This document shows, in pieces, positions 61,301 through 64,000 of a stretch of 64,000 nucleotides of DNA. The first letter of the stretch is position 1; each line of letters begins with the position of its first letter. The stretch comes from Buxus sempervirens (taxonomy: Eukaryota; Streptophyta; Magnoliopsida; Buxales; Buxaceae): NCBI GenBank assembly GCA_947561395.2, contig OX387195.1, positions 24,567,126 through 24,631,125 of the forward strand. The letters run 5' to 3'. The notes beneath the pieces are model-generated. The model ran no database searches, had not been told where the DNA came from, and saw only the letters and a list, made by a program, of their open reading frames with translations. Both the position numbers and the translations under genes were made by a program.

Positions 61301-62068
61301 CTGCTTGATAACACTGTCAAACAGAGCCATCAGTTTAGCAAAATGAGTCTCCATTCGACCTCTTATACCTTGGGGGTCTACCATTCTGAGAATTGGGAAA
61401 TAGTCTGCAAGATTGGGTTTTCCTGCCTCCTTCATTATACCCCACACCAGATCCTTAAGCTGCTGTGTTGATCTCGAACTGGGATCGGCCAAATCAGAAG
61501 AAGAAAGTGTGTTCCATATCGAATTCAGGACGGTGGTGAAAACAGCCTTGCCTATATTAACTGCAAGACCAGCCCGGCAACTTTCCCGAACATGCTTAAG
61601 CAGGTCCTGCACCTTCTGGCGCCGAAGGTCTTGGTAGGCGTCGAGCTTCTGAGTGCAAAACATCTCTGCATAGCAGATCCTTCGAAGGCTTCGCCAGTAA
61701 GCATAGGGTGGTGTCCACGCCACGGACAACTTGTGGTGGTTATGTGCTCGAATCGAGTCTACGATGGTTCGGTGAGAGATTGAAAGGTCGTTCTTCTGCA
61801 AGATTTCTTTGGCCATCTCTGCAGAAGAAACAACCACCGTTGTCAAGCTGCCCAGTTGCAGAGTCATGAGGGGCCCGTAAGTGTTGGCGAGCTTGGCGAG
61901 TGATTTGTGGGGTTTGGTACCCAGCTTGAAGAGGCTTCCGACGACCGGAAGAGGGACGGGACCCGGTGGGATTCGGGTTGATTCAGAGCTTTTTCCATGG
62001 ACGGTAAAGAGAAGAAGAATACAAACCAACGAAATCAACAAGCTCCACAGTATTATTACGTAATCCAT
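55390..62068 (-). CDS. cytochrome P450, CYP76 family, copy B, with a 5.2-kb intron
   Basis: Tandem paralog of copy A. Exon 1 is 62068-61178 (297 codons) and exon 2 is 56019-55390 (209 codons plus stop), joined in phase 0 (GT at 61177, AG at 56020), giving 506 residues. The same signatures are intact: IPPGPVPLPVVG, AGTDTTSSTVEWAM, ETFRLHP, PERF, FGAGRRICPGMPLA. The C-terminus is eight residues longer than copy A (NKHICVGN). The intron is ten times that of copy A because of a 4.16-kb solo LTR and a minisatellite. The frame is open throughout, so the gene looks functional if the long intron is removed. A 40-base A-rich (T-rich on the coding strand) stretch lies directly after the donor. Confidence 0.93.
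56325..56476. repeat. minisatellite of about 60-bp units in the copy B intron, left part
   Basis: Units of the form CAGGCTACTG-x-AGGGGACGTGCAACCCTTGAGGA-GGGTGGATGGTGGTGGG occur about three times in a row, degenerate. The array resumes after the solo LTR at 60643 (CAACTGTGCAACCTTTACGG, AGGGTGGATTATGGTTG), so the LTR landed inside it. Confidence 0.8.
56478..60637 (+). mobile_element. giant solo LTR (4160 bp), Ty3/gypsy-type
   Basis: Begins TGTAAAACCCCGACCC and ends ATCTGGGGCGCTACA, with perfect CGGAT duplications at 56473-56477 and 60638-60642. Contains a 1.2-kb array of TACC repeats, a probable promoter (GCATATAAAAGG, about 58045), a C/G-rich block with repeated GCGATTAATC and GCGCGAAC motifs (58610-58850) and a final region like that of the 2.3-kb LTR at 4926-7220. 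No internal region or second LTR is present, so it is a solo LTR left by recombination. The intact duplication suggests a fairly young insertion. Only giant-LTR lineages such as Tat/Ogre-like ones are known with this length; the lineage here is inferred. Confidence 0.8.
56755..57990 (+). repeat. about 1.2 kb of degenerate TACC-centred tandem repeats within the solo LTR
   Basis: Some sixty copies of a 16-22-base unit with the core CTAAGGTACCCC. The left part uses CCCAAGGTACC and AAGTGTACCC forms, the middle and right parts CCTAAGGTACCCC with ATATAACT linkers. The unit contains the palindrome GGTACC. Short accidental reading frames (PQVYP-like) come from the repeat. Confidence 0.9.
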
Positions 62069-62114
62069 CCCTTAGGTGCCTTTCTTTGTGCAGCTCAATC
62101 TTGTTGCTTCGTCG

Positions 62115-62124
62115 TCTATTTAAG
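62115..62124 (-). promoter_or_regulatory. TATA-like element of P450 copy B
   Basis: Minus strand CTTAAATAGA, 47-56 bases before the ATG, identical to the site of copy A. Confidence 0.6.
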
Positions 62125-62319
62125 ACTAAATCTACACAACTCGAGAGAATATCCGACCACAAGGAGGGGATGATATCGAAAAAAAATTATAACCGTTTTA
62201 CTAGAACTTTGAGATATTAATGTCGCTCTTAACGTCCATGTTGTGTAAAAGGATACGTGTCTCCTCATCCAACCGCTTATGTCATCATCGAACAACTGGC
62301 GCAATAGAGACCATATCAG

Positions 62320-62443
62320 CTGGAGCCTATGCTGGAATATCTGCTGGTTCAACGGTGGGCAAGGTGTACACGTTAGCATCAATCACAAACGTGTACATTC
62401 CCTTCACCGTTGAACCAGCGGATGTTCCAGCAAAGGGCTCCAG
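62320..62443. repeat. long hairpin (foldback) upstream of P450 copy B
   Basis: Two arms of about 55 bases (CTGGAGCC ... GCTGGTTCAACGGTG ... GTACACGTT) pair around a 12-base loop, with few mismatches. A degenerate form of the same foldback is present in the homologous region near 55050-55170 (GTTGGAGCTGGAC ... GTTGAACCAGC ... TTCCAGCG). Confidence 0.8.
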
Positions 62444-62540
62444 CCGATTTCAAGTCCATTTCACGGCGATAAAGCCGCCTTATCGAGACACTCTTACCCA
62501 CGTACGTAAGATATCTAAAAATATCGTCTGCAGTTTTACT

Positions 62541-63030
62541 GCTGTGGTCACTGCACCACTGCAGTGGTCATGAGATGCTTTCTTACGGCTTGTGTTCTTC
62601 AAACGGCTCCACACAGAAACATCGCAGCATCTTTCTTACTGATGCTCACGTCGCAGCATCTCGCGACGACGAGCAGCGATTTATACTGCAGCAGATTTCA
62701 TTCACTAATAATGGGTGGTGATCGCACGACACAAAATATGGGATTTCGTGGCGGGCGTTATGAGATTCATACTAGCGGACCTTTGTTGACCGCCAATAAA
62801 ACAAACTCCTTTATTCGACCCCATTTCATCATCTGTCGGGACCCACCAAAAAAAGATCATCTGTCGGTCGATTACCAAAAAAAGAAAAAAAAAATCATCT
62901 GTCGGTGCCTCTTCATTTGCATTAATCTCGGTCTCTGTCTTCGTCTCCGACAACTTTGTCTGCGCACAGACTTTCGTCCTCCATCTGACATATCATTAGA
63001 GCAGCTCATTTGATCCTGATCTGGTGCAGG
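62541..63030. other. intergenic right of P450 copy B
   Basis: Contains a small repeat of GATCATCTGTCGG (three copies, 62828-62905) and A-rich runs. An inverted repeat GGCGGGAACGA / TCGTTCCCGCC at 63033-63062 marks the start of the LINE segment. No gene recognised. Confidence 0.4.
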
Positions 63031-63040
63031 AAATGGCGGG

Positions 63041-64000
63041 AACGATGATTATTCGTTCCCGCCAGATCTCCTATTATTCCAGGTGTATTTAAGGCCTTTG
63101 GGGTGGAAATGAAGGAGTTGGCAGTCAGAAATGAGCTCATGCAGAAGTTTGGCTTGCCATACCTTATACTTTTTACCTCCTTGCTTTTCATTCTGTCCCA
63201 TGACAATGTTGAAGTCACCCAGCAACAGCCCATCCATCATACGAACTAATCCATCATTTCTCAAGAACCTATCCTTGGGTCGAATCACAGCCCATCCATC
63301 ATACGAACTAATCCTAGTAGACTGAATAAACCTAAGCCGTTCATGTTTGAATTTTTCTGGATGGAGGAAGAAGAGTGTGAAGAAACCATTGAAAAGGAGT
63401 GGAATAATAGTCTTTCGATTCACTGGGCTTTAATCGACAGGCTGGATTACCTTGGGAATAAATTGACGCAATGGAATAGGAAAGCCATAGGTAACCTGCA
63501 CTCCAAAGCCACTAAGCTGTTCCACGATCTGAAATCCATCCAACTCACTCTTGAAAGTTCCAATTGCAGCACGCTCAAACTCAAGGAACAGAGCCTGAGA
63601 AGAGATTATTTCCATGTCCTTAAACAGCAAGAAACTCTATGGGCTCAGAAATCTCGTATAAGTTGGCTGAAGGGGATCTGAACACCAAGTTTTTTCATGT
63701 CTCCACCCTCAACAGGAGACAGAGAAACAAAATCACATTTATCAAGGATATGAACAATTACCCTTATTCTGATCAGGAAAGCATCGAAAAATGTTTTGTT
63801 GAATATTTTACTGACATGTTTCATGAGTGTACTAACCCTGTTTTACAGGAATCCGAACTCTTGGATGTGGTGGTCAATGAGGAAGACAACAGGCAATTGG
63901 CAAGACAAGTTACTAATGAAGAGATCCGTCAAACAATTGATGAGATGGGATTGAGAAAGAGTCCAGGCCCAGATGGGTTTCAAGGGCTATTCTACCAGCA
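63041..64000 (+). mobile_element. L1-type LINE with inverted 5' segment, 3' part outside window
   Basis: From about 63318 the plus strand encodes L1 ORF2 between endonuclease and reverse transcriptase: FMFEFFWMEEEECEETIEKE, then LWAQKSRISWLKG, and after a frame change DLNTKFFHVSTLNRRQRNKI and MGLRKSPGPDGFQGLFYQ, the start of the RT domain. The segment 63041-63312 is the endonuclease end on the opposite strand (LLGDFNIVMGQNEKQGG, LKYTWNNRRSGG). It is thus an inverted 5' piece. The copy is inactive, with a stop or frame change near 63680. Confidence 0.85.

Overview
The window is nuclear DNA of a flowering plant, most likely a woody eudicot. The genes have GT-AG introns, two have introns of several kilobases, products with chloroplast transit peptides are present, and the intergenic space is full of plant-type Helitrons, MITEs, LINE fragments and solo LTRs. 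I cannot name the species.

Seven protein-coding genes are supported. From left to right: (1) the 5' part of a LysM receptor-like (pseudo)kinase of the LYR/NFP/LYK4-5 type on the minus strand, cut by the left window edge; (2) a two-exon TatA/Tha4 thylakoid twin-arginine translocase subunit (minus, 8350-12319, with a 3.5-kb intron); (3) plastid tryptophan synthase alpha (plus, nine exons, 15994-26592); (4) a group C bZIP transcription factor like BZO2H3/bZIP63 (plus, six exons, 29354-38418); (5) and (6) two intronless CIPK4/7-type kinases arranged head to head (minus 41631-42947 and plus 46438-47748); (7) two tandem CYP76-type cytochromes P450 on the minus strand (49635-51665 and 55390-62068), counted here as one locus of two genes. 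The genes belong to unrelated pathways (symbiosis or chitin signalling, thylakoid protein export, Trp/indole synthesis, bZIP/SnRK1-type regulation, Ca2+-CBL signalling, specialised metabolism) and do not form an obvious cluster.

The most informative parts are structural. A 3.06-kb element with about 0.6-kb inverted arms that carry serpin gene sequence sits upstream of the first P450, and the duplicated upstream region of the second P450 preserves its empty site. The second P450 intron holds a 4.16-kb solo LTR with a perfect 5-bp target duplication and a 1.2-kb array of TACC-centred repeats. A smaller solo LTR with matching termini lies at 4926-7220. At 38885-39844 four Helitrons abut or nest within 1 kb. 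The two CIPK genes share a nearly identical tract in the kinase domain with diverged flanks, the signature of gene conversion. The right edge holds an L1-type LINE whose 5' part is inverted. No CRISPR, tRNA or rRNA gene was seen, and I found no convincing unknown molecular system. The novelty here lies in gene capture, gene conversion and nested transposition.
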